The position numbers and the translations under genes are program-made. A stretch of 64,000 nucleotides of DNA from Cyclobacteriaceae bacterium (GTDB lineage: Bacteria; Bacteroidota; Bacteroidia; Cytophagales; Cyclobacteriaceae), in the NCBI GenBank assembly GCA_013141055.1, contig JABFRS010000001.1:1240001-1304000 (forward strand), read 5' to 3'. Shown here one piece after another: positions 29,633 through 37,996 of the stretch. The notes below the pieces were generated by a model. The model was not told the origin of the DNA, made no database searches, and worked only from the letters and a program-made list of their open reading frames with translations. Within the stretch, counting starts at the first letter, position 1. Each line of letters begins with the position of its first letter.

Positions 29633-29662
29633 TTGGAATGACGGAAAGGTCATTTATCTTTG
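29633..29662 (+). promoter_or_regulatory. Promoter of tRNA-Arg: TTG-N19-TATCTTTG
   Basis: TTG at 29633-29635, exactly 19 bases, TATCTTTG at 29655-29662, 18 bases before the tRNA. This is an exact match to the Bacteroidota housekeeping consensus. Confidence 0.8.
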
Positions 29663-29680
29663 CCTTCGTAATTCTAATCC

Positions 29681-29752
29681 GGTTCCGTATTTCAATGGAT
29701 AGAATCTCAGATTCCGATTCTGAGGATGTAGGTTCGATTCCTACCGGGACCA
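29681..29752 (+). tRNA. tRNA-Arg(CCG)
   Basis: 72 bases fold as a full cloverleaf: acceptor GGTTCCG/CGGGACC with one U-G pair, D-arm with an 8-base AATGGATA loop and only three D-stem pairs (10-25 is U-U), anticodon stem TCAGA/TCTGA with loop TTCCGAT giving anticodon CCG (codon CGG), 4-base variable loop, and T-arm GTAGG-TTCGATT-CCTAC. Discriminator base A; CCA is not encoded. A20 in the D-loop fits arginine identity. Confidence 0.95.
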
Positions 29753-29986
29753 CTTAGTTGATCTAAAATTACCTCTGCCAATCATTATTTTCATCATCAG
29801 GAAATACTCTCTGAGTAAGATAAATTCCTTTATCTAGATAAATTAAAATCATCCTGCTTTCTCCAAATTCCAATATGGAGAAAAATTCCCTAACCTATTT
29901 TACGTCACAGCTCTATAAAATTTTAGAATAGGATTGTAACCTATTGCAGAGCGACCAGTAACACGGCCGATTCTAACCATCATGCT
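29753..29986. other. Intergenic region after tRNA-Arg
   Basis: AT-rich, no coding frame supported. It holds small inverted repeats, such as TTTCTCCA-N10-TGGAGAAA, and a 9-base direct repeat TAACCTATT before the S41 peptidase gene. No terminator with a T-run follows the tRNA. Confidence 0.5.
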
Positions 29987-30973
29987 ATGAAACTAAAAAT
30001 AGTACTGTTAATTTTCTTCATTCCTTTTATCGTTAATGCTCAATCACAAAAAATAAAAGCCTTCATCGATAAAACCATCGAGATCATGAAGGAGAATTCC
30101 GTTAATTCAAAAAATGTTGACTGGCCCGCACTTACAGAACAAGCATACAAGCTTGCTGAGAATGCCCGGAGCCCTGAAGATCTTGGAAACTCCATGAGAT
30201 TTCTCATGAAATCGCTTGGAGATTTTCATGGAAGAGTAAGACATAAGGACAGCCTGTTCCAGTGGGAGAAAGAAAAATTCGATTGGAATAAAATTCCGGG
30301 GCAGCTTGAATACAGAGCTGCCCTTAAAAGAAAAGACAATAGATTTTTTACAAAGCTTTTTGATAACATTGGCTACCTGCGAATTCCAACAACTGATCAG
30401 GAGATCGCCAAAGAAAGATCGAAAGCTCTTCGTGATAGCTTGTGCAAGGTTCTTTCAACAAATCCAAAAGGCATGATCATTGACCTTAGACTCAATGGCG
30501 GTGGTCACGTTTTCTCAATGCTCATGGGCATCAGCAATATTCTGGAATATGGATTGACTTCTTCCGATGAAGAGATCAGGGCGGACGGATTCTATCGAAA
30601 ATCAGAGAACATATTTCCCTTCAAAGAAACCTGCCCAAGGAACCATCTTAATATTCCCGTTGCCGTGATCACCGGGCCTTTGACAGGAAGTTCCGCAGAA
30701 GGCTTGGCCATCATCCTTAAAAATCGTCCTAACACAATCCTGATAGGCGAGCCTACAGCAGGATGGGTTTCTTCAGTAAATGGATTCAAGATTGATGGAA
30801 ACTCAGGAATCAACTTATCCGTAGATTACATGAAAGATGTTAAAGGCAATGTTTATAAAGACAAAATTCAACCGGATATTCTGGTAGAAGGTGGAGATAA
30901 ATTCGACAACCTCGTAGAGGACACCAAGATCATCAGAGCAATCGAATGGTTAAGGGAATACAAAGTCCGTTGA
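29987..30973 (+). CDS. S41 family peptidase, secreted
   Basis: 328 residues with a signal peptide (about 1-18, ending VNAQ). The catalytic domain of the tail-specific/C-terminal-processing protease fold starts near GYLRIPTT; IIDLRLNGGGHVF and the nucleophile Ser in GPLTGSSAEG are intact, followed by GEPTAGWVSSVNGFKI. A PDZ domain is not evident, so this is a short S41 member. Peptidase activity in the periplasm is likely; target unknown. Confidence 0.87.
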   Translation: MKLKIVLLIFFIPFIVNAQSQKIKAFIDKTIEIMKENSVNSKNVDWPALTEQAYKLAENARSPEDLGNSMRFLMKSLGDFHGRVRHKDSLFQWEKEKFDWNKIPGQLEYRAALKRKDNRFFTKLFDNIGYLRIPTTDQEIAKERSKALRDSLCKVLSTNPKGMIIDLRLNGGGHVFSMLMGISNILEYGLTSSDEEIRADGFYRKSENIFPFKETCPRNHLNIPVAVITGPLTGSSAEGLAIILKNRPNTILIGEPTAGWVSSVNGFKIDGNSGINLSVDYMKDVKGNVYKDKIQPDILVEGGDKFDNLVEDTKIIRAIEWLREYKVR

Positions 30974-31033
30974 TCGGAGTATAGTTAATGCTGATGAGGA
31001 CAAATCAATGATCTGCCCTCATCAGCATATGCC

Positions 31034-33475
31034 TTATCTTATTAACACTCTCTTTTTACCTTTAAGAGAATTACCTGAATAAAATAGCACATAAACACCT
31101 GGCGGAAGATGACTTACATATATTGAAGTCTGATCACCAGAATATACAGGATCCATCTCAATTGTTTTGCCAATGGAATTCACCATACTGATGGATCTTA
31201 TATCTCCATTAGCAATATGAATTACGTCACTTGCAGGATTGGGATAAACTGTCAGTGCGTACAATTCTTCTTCAAGACCTGTAACGATTGAGAAGTTAGC
31301 AGTATAAGTAACATCATTTTGTGGAGTAGCGATGGTTTGTGATGCTGATCCTCCCACCGACCACGAACTGAAAATATACGCATCATTTCCAATGATTGGA
31401 TTATCGACAACACCTATATCACGCAACAATCCCTCAACGCTGGTAAAACTTAAAGGCGTAGTCATTGGCTGACCATCAATCAATACCGTCAATCCAGAAG
31501 GTACAGTATTAAAAGTCAATGTTGATAAAGCCGGATACACATCTACTGAATCCTTTGATTCCTTTCCGCCACTATCCGTTACCGTAAGTATAAATCTGAA
31601 CCAAACATTTGAAGACGTCTCTCCCCGATTCGGCACATCGAAGTTTCCCGATCGTATTCCATGAAGAGGAGGCTGATCATGATTATGTGTATTATGATGA
31701 AAATGGATGTCCCACATGAACGCCGAAGCTGGTAGCGTTCCGTCTTCCGGGTCTGTACCAGTTCCCTCAAACGGTACTAATGCGCCTGCTCTATAAAAAT
31801 CAGTTGATATCGGTGTCACAATGTGTGCGGCTGGAGATTGATTAACAACATTCACCGTAAGACTGACAGTATTACTAAGGACATTTCCATTAGCATTCAT
31901 TACATCTACATGATAATTGCCTGCATCTCCTGCAGTTGTTGAAGCAATGTTCAATGTAGACTGAGTTCTTCCCCCCAAAGCAGAACCATTTCTATACCAC
32001 TGATATGTTAGTGCTCCTGCACCATTTGCTTCTACCGTGAAGGTTGCGGGCTGTCCAGCTGTAACTGTTCTTGGTACAGGCTGCAATGTAATGACGGGAA
32101 TTGCCGGTGGAGGGTTTACGGTCAATAAAGCCTCATTACTACTAACGCTGGTAACTGAATTAGTCACCACTGCCCGATACTGACCTGCATCACTTGCTTG
32201 CGCATTGTTAATCGTAAAAATCCGGGCTGTTGCTCCACTAATATTAACTCCGTTTTTCTGCCATTGATACGTGAACGGTACTGAGCCGCTCGCCAAAACG
32301 TTAAATGTCGCGGTCTGTCCCTGTATAATTGTCACGGGCTGAGGTTGAGATGTAATCGTTGGTGGAGTTGACGGCGGAGTATAAGCGATCCTGTACAATC
32401 GTGATGTCTGTCGACTCAAATAATAAAGATTTCCATCGGGACCAAGAGAGAGACTTAAGCCCTGACCACCCATGTTGGAACCAAATAATGTTGCCGTCGG
32501 ATTTACTTCCGTCGGATCAAAATAATATATCCAATTAGAACAATGATCCTGAATGAAGTACTTTTCAGAATAGATAGAAGGATAATTTGTAGTCGTTGAA
32601 CTTAGAAATGCACCACCAGTCAATGCGCAGCCGGTCATACCTGCTCCAACATGGCCATATGCAAAGATCGGAGATGTGAAGGCTGGATTTACGGTAACTC
32701 CTTCCGAACCAGGCCATCCATAATTTTTACCTCCAATTGTTGCATCATTAACTTCTTCCCATGTATCCTGTCCAACATCATTCACCAGCAATCTTCCTGA
32801 AATGGGATGGAACGTAAAAGTATAGGGATTCCTTAGACCGTACGCCCAGAAGCGTCTGCTTCTTTCTGTTCCTGTCGCAAAGAAAGGGTTGTCAGAAGGC
32901 GCAGATCCGTCCTTATTGATACGCAGCATCTTACCATGATAGGTGGTAAGATCCTGAGCATTGGCTCCACGTCCATTTTCACCGATGGCAACGTATAATT
33001 TTCCGTCGGGACCGAAGGCAAGTGCTCCTCCATTGTGATTCGTTGCAATACTTAAAGGATCTAATTCAAGAAGGATTTGTTCACTTCCTGCCAGAGCCAC
33101 ATCTCCATCAGCAGTAAAGCGACTGATGCGATTGTGTGTTCCGCCAATGTCCGTGGTATAATATAGGTAGATATAATTGTTGGTAGCAAAGTCAGGATCG
33201 AGAGCAATACCAATAAGACCTCTTTCTCCGCTCGAATTGACAGTGAGTGTTATGAATGGCGTTGTGAGCAATGCATCATTTTTAAAAACACGTAAGGCGC
33301 CAGCCTGTTGAGCAACAAAGATTCTGCCATCGGGAGCGAACGCCATTACAGTTGGAAAGGGCATCGTGGCAGGATTTCCACCAACAATGACGCGCTCAAA
33401 TCCTGATGGAAGAGTTTGGGCGATCGTGGAGAAATAAGATAAAACAATCACCACGAGCGTAAATAATTTTCGCAT
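31034..33475 (-). CDS. PQQ-type sugar dehydrogenase with Ig-like repeats and T9SS signal
   Basis: 813 residues. After a signal peptide (ending TIAQ) comes a six-bladed soluble aldose dehydrogenase domain (about 20-365; PDGRIFVAQQAGALRVF, NHNGGALAFGPDGKLYVA, FWAYGLRNPYTF). Two immunoglobulin-like repeats follow (about 370-455 and 460-545), each with YQWxxNG and DAGxYxxxV, then a PKD-like module with a His-rich loop (HFHHNTHNHDQPPLHG) and a PEGA-like stretch. The last about 70 residues (LTVYPNPASDVIHI ... KGKKRVLIR) are a type A T9SS sorting domain, so the protein is secreted through the type IX system. It oxidises sugars at the surface by inference. Confidence 0.9.
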   Translation of the reverse strand: MRKLFTLVVIVLSYFSTIAQTLPSGFERVIVGGNPATMPFPTVMAFAPDGRIFVAQQAGALRVFKNDALLTTPFITLTVNSSGERGLIGIALDPDFATNNYIYLYYTTDIGGTHNRISRFTADGDVALAGSEQILLELDPLSIATNHNGGALAFGPDGKLYVAIGENGRGANAQDLTTYHGKMLRINKDGSAPSDNPFFATGTERSRRFWAYGLRNPYTFTFHPISGRLLVNDVGQDTWEEVNDATIGGKNYGWPGSEGVTVNPAFTSPIFAYGHVGAGMTGCALTGGAFLSSTTTNYPSIYSEKYFIQDHCSNWIYYFDPTEVNPTATLFGSNMGGQGLSLSLGPDGNLYYLSRQTSRLYRIAYTPPSTPPTITSQPQPVTIIQGQTATFNVLASGSVPFTYQWQKNGVNISGATARIFTINNAQASDAGQYRAVVTNSVTSVSSNEALLTVNPPPAIPVITLQPVPRTVTAGQPATFTVEANGAGALTYQWYRNGSALGGRTQSTLNIASTTAGDAGNYHVDVMNANGNVLSNTVSLTVNVVNQSPAAHIVTPISTDFYRAGALVPFEGTGTDPEDGTLPASAFMWDIHFHHNTHNHDQPPLHGIRSGNFDVPNRGETSSNVWFRFILTVTDSGGKESKDSVDVYPALSTLTFNTVPSGLTVLIDGQPMTTPLSFTSVEGLLRDIGVVDNPIIGNDAYIFSSWSVGGSASQTIATPQNDVTYTANFSIVTGLEEELYALTVYPNPASDVIHIANGDIRSISMVNSIGKTIEMDPVYSGDQTSIYVSHLPPGVYVLFYSGNSLKGKKRVLIR

Positions 33476-33606
33476 AGGTAAGATGTTTAGGTTTAACTGG
33501 GGGTTCAGTTTCTATACCTGGCATGTATACACAAAAGATGTATTTGGTATCCCCATGAATATTAAACCACCCTTTTTACGTTACAGTAATAATGGTTAAG
33601 AATCCA

Positions 33607-33733
33607 CTCAATCAATTTGAGATTGAGGTTTTTGATGAAAAAATGAAAGTATTGAGATCAGTAATTTTTCTCCGATCTAAATAATTACTGAAGGGCATAT
33701 TCTCTTTTATGAAACGGATTTCATAAAAGAGAA
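33607..33733. repeat. Cluster of three perfect stem-loops
   Basis: Three inverted repeats in 127 bases: CTCAATC-N7-GATTGAG (33607-33627), CAGTAATT-N16-AATTACTG (33659-33690), and TTCTCTTTTATGAAA-CGGA-TTTCATAAAAGAGAA (33700-33733, 15-bp arms without mismatch). No T-run follows on either strand and no coding frame is supported. They lie between the sugar dehydrogenase gene and the permease remnant. Confidence 0.6.
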
Positions 33734-33816
33734 ATAGATGTTAATGATTGGAAAGTCTATGAGGTAACCGATCAATTGTTTCAGTGATTTGTCATTCAAT
33801 GATATTTGTCTCCTAC

Positions 33817-34050
33817 TCATTCTATTTTCAGGGACTTTGTTGGGTTTACTCTTGCAGCCTTCAATGTCTGAACACCTACTGTGATCCATACCAATGCCCC
33901 TGCTCCGGCACCAATAAAATTCCACCATGAAAGATCTGTGCGGAATGCAAATTCATTTAGCCACGAACCGGTAATAAAAAAACTGATCGGCAGCGCTGCC
34001 AGGATTGAGACCACTACAATCTTTGTGAAATCACGTGGTAACCCTATTTT
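33817..34050 (-). pseudogene. Remnant of an FtsX/MacB-type ABC transporter permease (C-terminus)
   Basis: The minus-strand frame reads KIGLPRDFTKIVVVSILAALPISFF ... SWWNFIGAGAGALVWITVGVQTLKAARVNPTKSLKIE (given here in parts). This is the last about 77 residues of FtsX-type permeases, with the last two membrane helices and the NPxxSL(R/K)xE ending seen in the intact permease at 55379. A TAA stop precedes it immediately and there is no start codon of its own or upstream domain, so it is a decayed leftover. Confidence 0.75.
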
Positions 34051-34090
34051 TTAATTTTAAAATTATATCACCCTTTCACTAACTTCACTT

Positions 34091-34903
34091 GTGGACTATA
34101 AAACTTTCGACCCCTCTGACGAATTAACAGCATTCATCAAATGTTTCTGGACATTGGAGGCTCCTCAGGAAGTTGAACCTGAGAAGCAACGAATCGTTCC
34201 TGATGGATGCATGGAAATGATCTTTCACTACGGAAATCTCTTCAGGCAGTACAACGGTTCTGAAAATTTTATACAACCACGATGCTTCGTTTTTGGGCAG
34301 ATCACAAGTCCTCTCGACATCGAACCTACTGGAGCAACTTCCATTTTTGCGGTTCGATTTTTTCCTGATGGGTTTACTCCGTTCGCAACTATGCCCTTAA
34401 TAAAAATGGAAAACCGGCCTGTAGCCTTGTCTGAGTTGTATGGTGAAGAAGGAGTTATTCTTGAGCAAGAAATGATGAGTCTATTGTCAAATGAGGAGAG
34501 AATACAAATCCTGGAAAATTTCTTTTTAAAGAAACTGGTGACACCTGATGCGATTGATCGGCTCGTCAAGTCCAGCATTGAAACGATCATAGATCTCAAT
34601 GGAAATCTTTCTGTGGGTGAACTATCGGATCAATTGAATATTAACCGTCGCCAGCTGGAGAGGAAATTTCACTCGGTCATTGGATTGAGTCCAAAGCAGC
34701 TTTCCAAGATTGTAAGGTTGCAATCAAGTCTTAAAATGCTGGCGAATAAAGACTCGGTTAATCTTGGTGAGGTAGCACTGGAAAGTAATTTCTACGATCA
34801 GTCACATTTTATCAAAGATTTTAAAGAGTTCACCGGAATGAATCCAGGTAATTTCTATGCAAATAATCTTAAAATGTCATCACTATTTTCCAGTGCAGAA
34901 TAG
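34091..34903 (+). CDS. AraC family transcriptional regulator (DUF6597 sensor)
   Basis: 270 residues. The N-terminal half is the DUF6597-type sensor (FIKCFWTLEAP, RIVPDGCMEMIFHYG, FVFGQI) seen in many Bacteroidota regulators; the C-terminal half is a double helix-turn-helix AraC domain (LSVGELSDQLNINRRQLERKF and LGEVALESNFYDQSHFIKDFK). GTG start at 34091. Nearby genes (DUF6265 lipoprotein 72 bases downstream) may be targets; effector unknown. Confidence 0.9.
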   Translation: MDYKTFDPSDELTAFIKCFWTLEAPQEVEPEKQRIVPDGCMEMIFHYGNLFRQYNGSENFIQPRCFVFGQITSPLDIEPTGATSIFAVRFFPDGFTPFATMPLIKMENRPVALSELYGEEGVILEQEMMSLLSNEERIQILENFFLKKLVTPDAIDRLVKSSIETIIDLNGNLSVGELSDQLNINRRQLERKFHSVIGLSPKQLSKIVRLQSSLKMLANKDSVNLGEVALESNFYDQSHFIKDFKEFTGMNPGNFYANNLKMSSLFSSAE

Positions 34904-34974
34904 TGTTGTCGCAATTTTACAATTTTCTTTCAGGTGACTTTCCCATCTTTGCTTCATCACGCAAAAACAATCAA

Positions 34975-35469
34975 ATGAAAACACTACTGTCCCTGGCTAT
35001 TATTATCCTTTGCTTCAATGCCTGTTCCAGGAAAGCAAACGAATCACAGGTTAAATCGTATGCAAATCTTGAAAAAGCAAACTGGCTGCTGGGAAAATGG
35101 GGTAACAATGCCGGGGGCGCAGTGATCACTGAAACATGGAAGACCCGGAATGATTCAACATTCTCAGGTGCGAGTTACGCCGTGGTGGGTAGCGATACAG
35201 TTTCTTCAGAAACAATAAGCCTTGCTCAAATCGGCTCTGACGTATTTTATATCCCTTTAGTAAAAGGTCAGAATGATGGAAAAGGAATAAAATTCAAGCT
35301 AACCTCTTCAGCGAATGATCAGCTCGTTTTCGAAAATCCAGAGCACGATTTTCCACAGAAAATATCTTACTCAAAAATTTCGGCCGATTCGCTGATGGCG
35401 GAGATATCAGGAATGATTAAAGGAGAAGCACGTTCTGAGAAATTCCCACTTGGGAGAGTAAGAAACTAG
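34975..35469 (+). CDS. DUF6265 lipoprotein
   Basis: 164 residues from the ATG at 34975, which starts a lipoprotein signal (LCFNACS, lipobox Cys16). The mature part has the DUF6265 pattern: WLLGKWGNN, TETWKTRNDSTFSGASY and FENPEHDFPQKISYS, a calycin-like small barrel. Function is unknown. It follows the AraC gene by 71 bases and could be co-transcribed; the frame starts at 34903 but only the later ATG gives a signal peptide. Confidence 0.82.
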   Translation: MKTLLSLAIIILCFNACSRKANESQVKSYANLEKANWLLGKWGNNAGGAVITETWKTRNDSTFSGASYAVVGSDTVSSETISLAQIGSDVFYIPLVKGQNDGKGIKFKLTSSANDQLVFENPEHDFPQKISYSKISADSLMAEISGMIKGEARSEKFPLGRVRN

Positions 35470-35582
35470 AAAAACGCATTCAGGGGATTCCCTAAGGAAA
35501 AGCAAAAATTTCAATGACCACTGGTCATAAGTCGTAAAGCATTGCAATCATAATTTTCTACATTCGTAGAGACCTGAAAATT

Positions 35583-37067
35583 ATGATAAAATACTTCGCG
35601 CCTGCTCTGTTGCTTATTTTGTCAAGCTCTGTTAGCATGCTTGCTCAAAAAGCAAAAACCTCAATTGATCCACCAGCATTGAGCGCAATTCTTGAAACCG
35701 ATCTCAAAAAAGATCTTTACGAAATGGCTGATCCACATTTCAAGGGACGTGCGGGTGGCACAATCGATGAAATTAAATCAGCAGTCTGGTTTGCAAAAAA
35801 AATGCAAGAAGCGGGGCTGGAGCCTGCAGGCGACGACGGCACCTATCTTCAGTTTTTTTCCCTTTGGCGAAATAAAATCTCATCCTCTTCAACCGTTAGC
35901 ATTGGTGATCATTCATTAAAGCTTTGGAAAGATGTACTTGTGGCCCAGACAGCTCCGGCGAATGTTACCGCGCCAGTGGTCTTTCTTGGAAAAGCAGGGC
36001 AACCTAATGCATCTATTGATGTAAAAGGCAAGGCGGTGGTGATCGAAGCCTCAAGAGATGGCATTGTGTTCAGATCACTACCGGAATGGCGATACAGTCG
36101 CGAAATGATGGTAAAGTATGGTAACGACTTATTTACCCGTGGTGCTGCAGCGGTGATTTTTATAGCTGATGAATTCGGTGAACACAGTTGGGAATACGCG
36201 ATGCATAATTTCAACAATGGTACATATGATCTTGAAGGAGGACCCAATGCCATCATTAAGTCCAAGCCTCCTGTATTCTGGTTGCATTCCAGCGCGCTTA
36301 CCTGGATCAAACAGGAAGGGCTGACATTAAAAACAAATATTATGCTGGATAGCTTCACATATCCTTCTGTGAATATTGTTGGAAAGACTATGGGTAAAGA
36401 TCCCGTTCTTTCTAAAGAATACGTTTTGCTGAGCGGACACCCTGACGCTCATGGTATACGGAATATCATTGGCAATGATTCTATTTATTACGGAGCGGAC
36501 GACAATGCAAGTGTGAATGTTGCCATGCTTGCGGTCATGCGTGCTTTGAAAAAAGTCCCTGGAAAACGTTCTGCATTGATTGTCATTCATGGCGCTGAAG
36601 AACGCGGCTTATTGGGATCAAGATGGTATTCAGCTCATCCTACAGTTCCAAAAGAATCGATCGTTGCAGTATTGAATGGAGATATGATCGGTCGGAACCA
36701 TCCTGACAGTGCTGCCGTAATGGGCGTTCAGTCACCACACAAAAATTCATCAGAGCTTGCAAAGATGGCACTGGATGCAAATCAGGAGGGGCCGAAATTC
36801 AAGCTCGACACGTTGTGGGACAAGCCTACACATCCTGAAGTCTGGTATTTCAGAAGTGATCACCTTCCCTATGCCAGATTGGGAATTCCTTCACTTATGT
36901 ACTCTACACTCCTTCATAAAGAATACCATACTCCTCAGGATAATGCTCAGAATATCAATTATTCAAAGTTGAAGAAGATGACAGACTGGATCTATCGTAC
37001 TGCCTGGAAGGTTTCAAACACAGATAAGCGTCCTGCTGCAGATCCGAATTTCAAGTTGGAGCGTTAA
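35583..37067 (+). CDS. M28 family metallopeptidase, secreted
   Basis: 494 residues with a signal peptide (about 1-21). A PA-like insert lies at about 100-240, then the di-zinc aminopeptidase domain: His286 in SGHPDAHG, bridging Asp in GADDNAS (306-307), Glu339/340 in HGAEERGLLGS, Asp367 in NGDMIG and His in EYHTPQD near 453. All ligands are intact. M28 peptidases of this build release N-terminal amino acids in the periplasm or outside. It stands alone. Confidence 0.93.
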   Translation: MIKYFAPALLLILSSSVSMLAQKAKTSIDPPALSAILETDLKKDLYEMADPHFKGRAGGTIDEIKSAVWFAKKMQEAGLEPAGDDGTYLQFFSLWRNKISSSSTVSIGDHSLKLWKDVLVAQTAPANVTAPVVFLGKAGQPNASIDVKGKAVVIEASRDGIVFRSLPEWRYSREMMVKYGNDLFTRGAAAVIFIADEFGEHSWEYAMHNFNNGTYDLEGGPNAIIKSKPPVFWLHSSALTWIKQEGLTLKTNIMLDSFTYPSVNIVGKTMGKDPVLSKEYVLLSGHPDAHGIRNIIGNDSIYYGADDNASVNVAMLAVMRALKKVPGKRSALIVIHGAEERGLLGSRWYSAHPTVPKESIVAVLNGDMIGRNHPDSAAVMGVQSPHKNSSELAKMALDANQEGPKFKLDTLWDKPTHPEVWYFRSDHLPYARLGIPSLMYSTLLHKEYHTPQDNAQNINYSKLKKMTDWIYRTAWKVSNTDKRPAADPNFKLER

Positions 37068-37195
37068 GAGCAACACTTCTATCTACACATTTTCGTAAAG
37101 CATCGACAAGAGGTTCGTGCTGGCAATTTTTTGCAAAAAGGTCGCGTTAAGGGCTTATATACTTGCAAAAGATTCCAGAACCAAATCGAACCAAA

Positions 37196-37291
37196 ATGAA
37201 AACCATTGTCAAAATCAAACGTCGCTTTCCTTTGTGGGGAACAGGCGCGCCTACAATCATTCTTCTGATACTTGTTTCAATGTGGTTATGA
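37196..37291 (+). CDS. Possible 31-residue membrane peptide
   Basis: ATG to TGA, 31 residues: a basic start (MKTIVKIKRR), a Gly/Pro turn and one hydrophobic helix (PTIILLILVSMWL). A TATACTTG box, close to the -7 consensus, lies about 35 bases before it. The build (basic head plus one helix, own start) is that of small membrane proteins; there is no conserved family I recognise. It may equally be chance. Confidence 0.35.
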   Translation: MKTIVKIKRRFPLWGTGAPTIILLILVSMWL

Positions 37292-37366
37292 AGGTGGAAC
37301 CATTGGACCTGGATGATTTAGTTAGTTTGGGTAGTTAGAGGTTGGGTTTGTGCAGTTGGTTGGATC

Positions 37367-37446
37367 GCGACAATGTGAGGGGGTGATTGCGTCAAGGGCG
37401 GGTATTGTGTAAATACTTTGTCGGAATCAGCACCATACATTGTCGC
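37367..37446. other. Long inverted repeat, possible structured RNA
   Basis: GCGACAATGT (37367-37376) and ACATTGTCGC (37437-37446) are exact complements over a 60-base interval that itself holds GGTG/CACC, ATT/AAT and GTATT/AATAC pairings. The left part is strongly G-rich on the plus strand (37315-37402 has about five times more G than C). No protein is encoded here. Confidence 0.4.
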
Positions 37447-37456
37447 TTTATTGTAT

Positions 37457-37485
37457 CAGGATATCCTGTGTTACAGGTAGATTTG
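37457..37485 (+). promoter_or_regulatory. Overlapping palindromes at the DoxX promoter
   Basis: TAGATTTG (37478-37485) fits the -7 consensus 40 bases before the DoxX start. Directly upstream are the perfect palindrome CAGGATATCCTG (37457-37468) and the inverted repeat CCTGT-GTT-ACAGG (37465-37477), where a repressor would block the promoter. Confidence 0.5.
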
Positions 37486-37525
37486 TATTGTTAATCAGAA
37501 AACAAACAATAACCAATACTAACCT

Positions 37526-37915
37526 ATGGAAAACTCATCTCAACCTATCTCTGGAAAGGCACTCTGGACAGGCCGCATCATCTGTGGATTACTTATTCTT
37601 TTTCTCCTGCTTGATTCTATCATGAAAATCATAATGCATCCTGAAGCTGTTAAAGGATCATTAAATCTTGGCTGGCCGGAGCAAGCCATTCAACCCATTG
37701 GAATCGTTTTATTAATCAGCACTATACTTTATGCAATTCCCAGAACAGCGATTATTGGAGCAATACTATTGACAGGGTACCTGGGTGGTGCAATCTCCAT
37801 CATGGTCAGAGTATCTGAGCCCTACTATTTTCCATTGATCTTCGGAATACTTACCTGGGTCGGACTAGGTCTTATTAATACGAAGCTTCGGGGAGTATTT
37901 TCTTCCAAAAGCTGA
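37526..37915 (+). CDS. DoxX-like membrane protein
   Basis: 129 residues with four hydrophobic helices (WTGRIICGLLILFLLLDSI, IQPIGIVLLISTILYAI, TAIIGAILLTGYLGGAIS, FPLIFGILTWVGLGLI), the DoxX/SURF4-like four-helix build. The short charged loop after helix 1 (KIIMHPEAVKGS) is typical of the DoxX-like subgroup. Function unknown; proteins of the wider family are linked with redox or quinone-related membrane functions. It has its own promoter and a strong terminator. Confidence 0.85.
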   Translation: MENSSQPISGKALWTGRIICGLLILFLLLDSIMKIIMHPEAVKGSLNLGWPEQAIQPIGIVLLISTILYAIPRTAIIGAILLTGYLGGAISIMVRVSEPYYFPLIFGILTWVGLGLINTKLRGVFSSKS

Positions 37916-37938
37916 TCGTGCAGGAACAGAAACTGAGA

Positions 37939-37964
37939 AGCCGGACTTACCTCCGGCTTTTTTT
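37939..37964 (+). terminator. Rho-independent terminator after DoxX
   Basis: AGCCGGA-CTTACC-TCCGGCT with a run of seven T starting at the last stem base. Strong GC stem. Confidence 0.88.
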
Positions 37965-37996
37965 ATATCTCATACATTAGTTTACTAAATTGTGAC

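Noticed and set aside
33707-33928. A 73-residue minus-strand frame near the permease remnant
   Set aside because: It reads through a different frame of the remnant and the hairpin cluster and resembles nothing; the remnant is better explained by the frame 33817-34050.
37117-37338. A 73-residue frame across the 37.2-kb gap
   Set aside because: No family likeness or start signals; the small ORF at 37196 in another frame is a better, though still weak, candidate.
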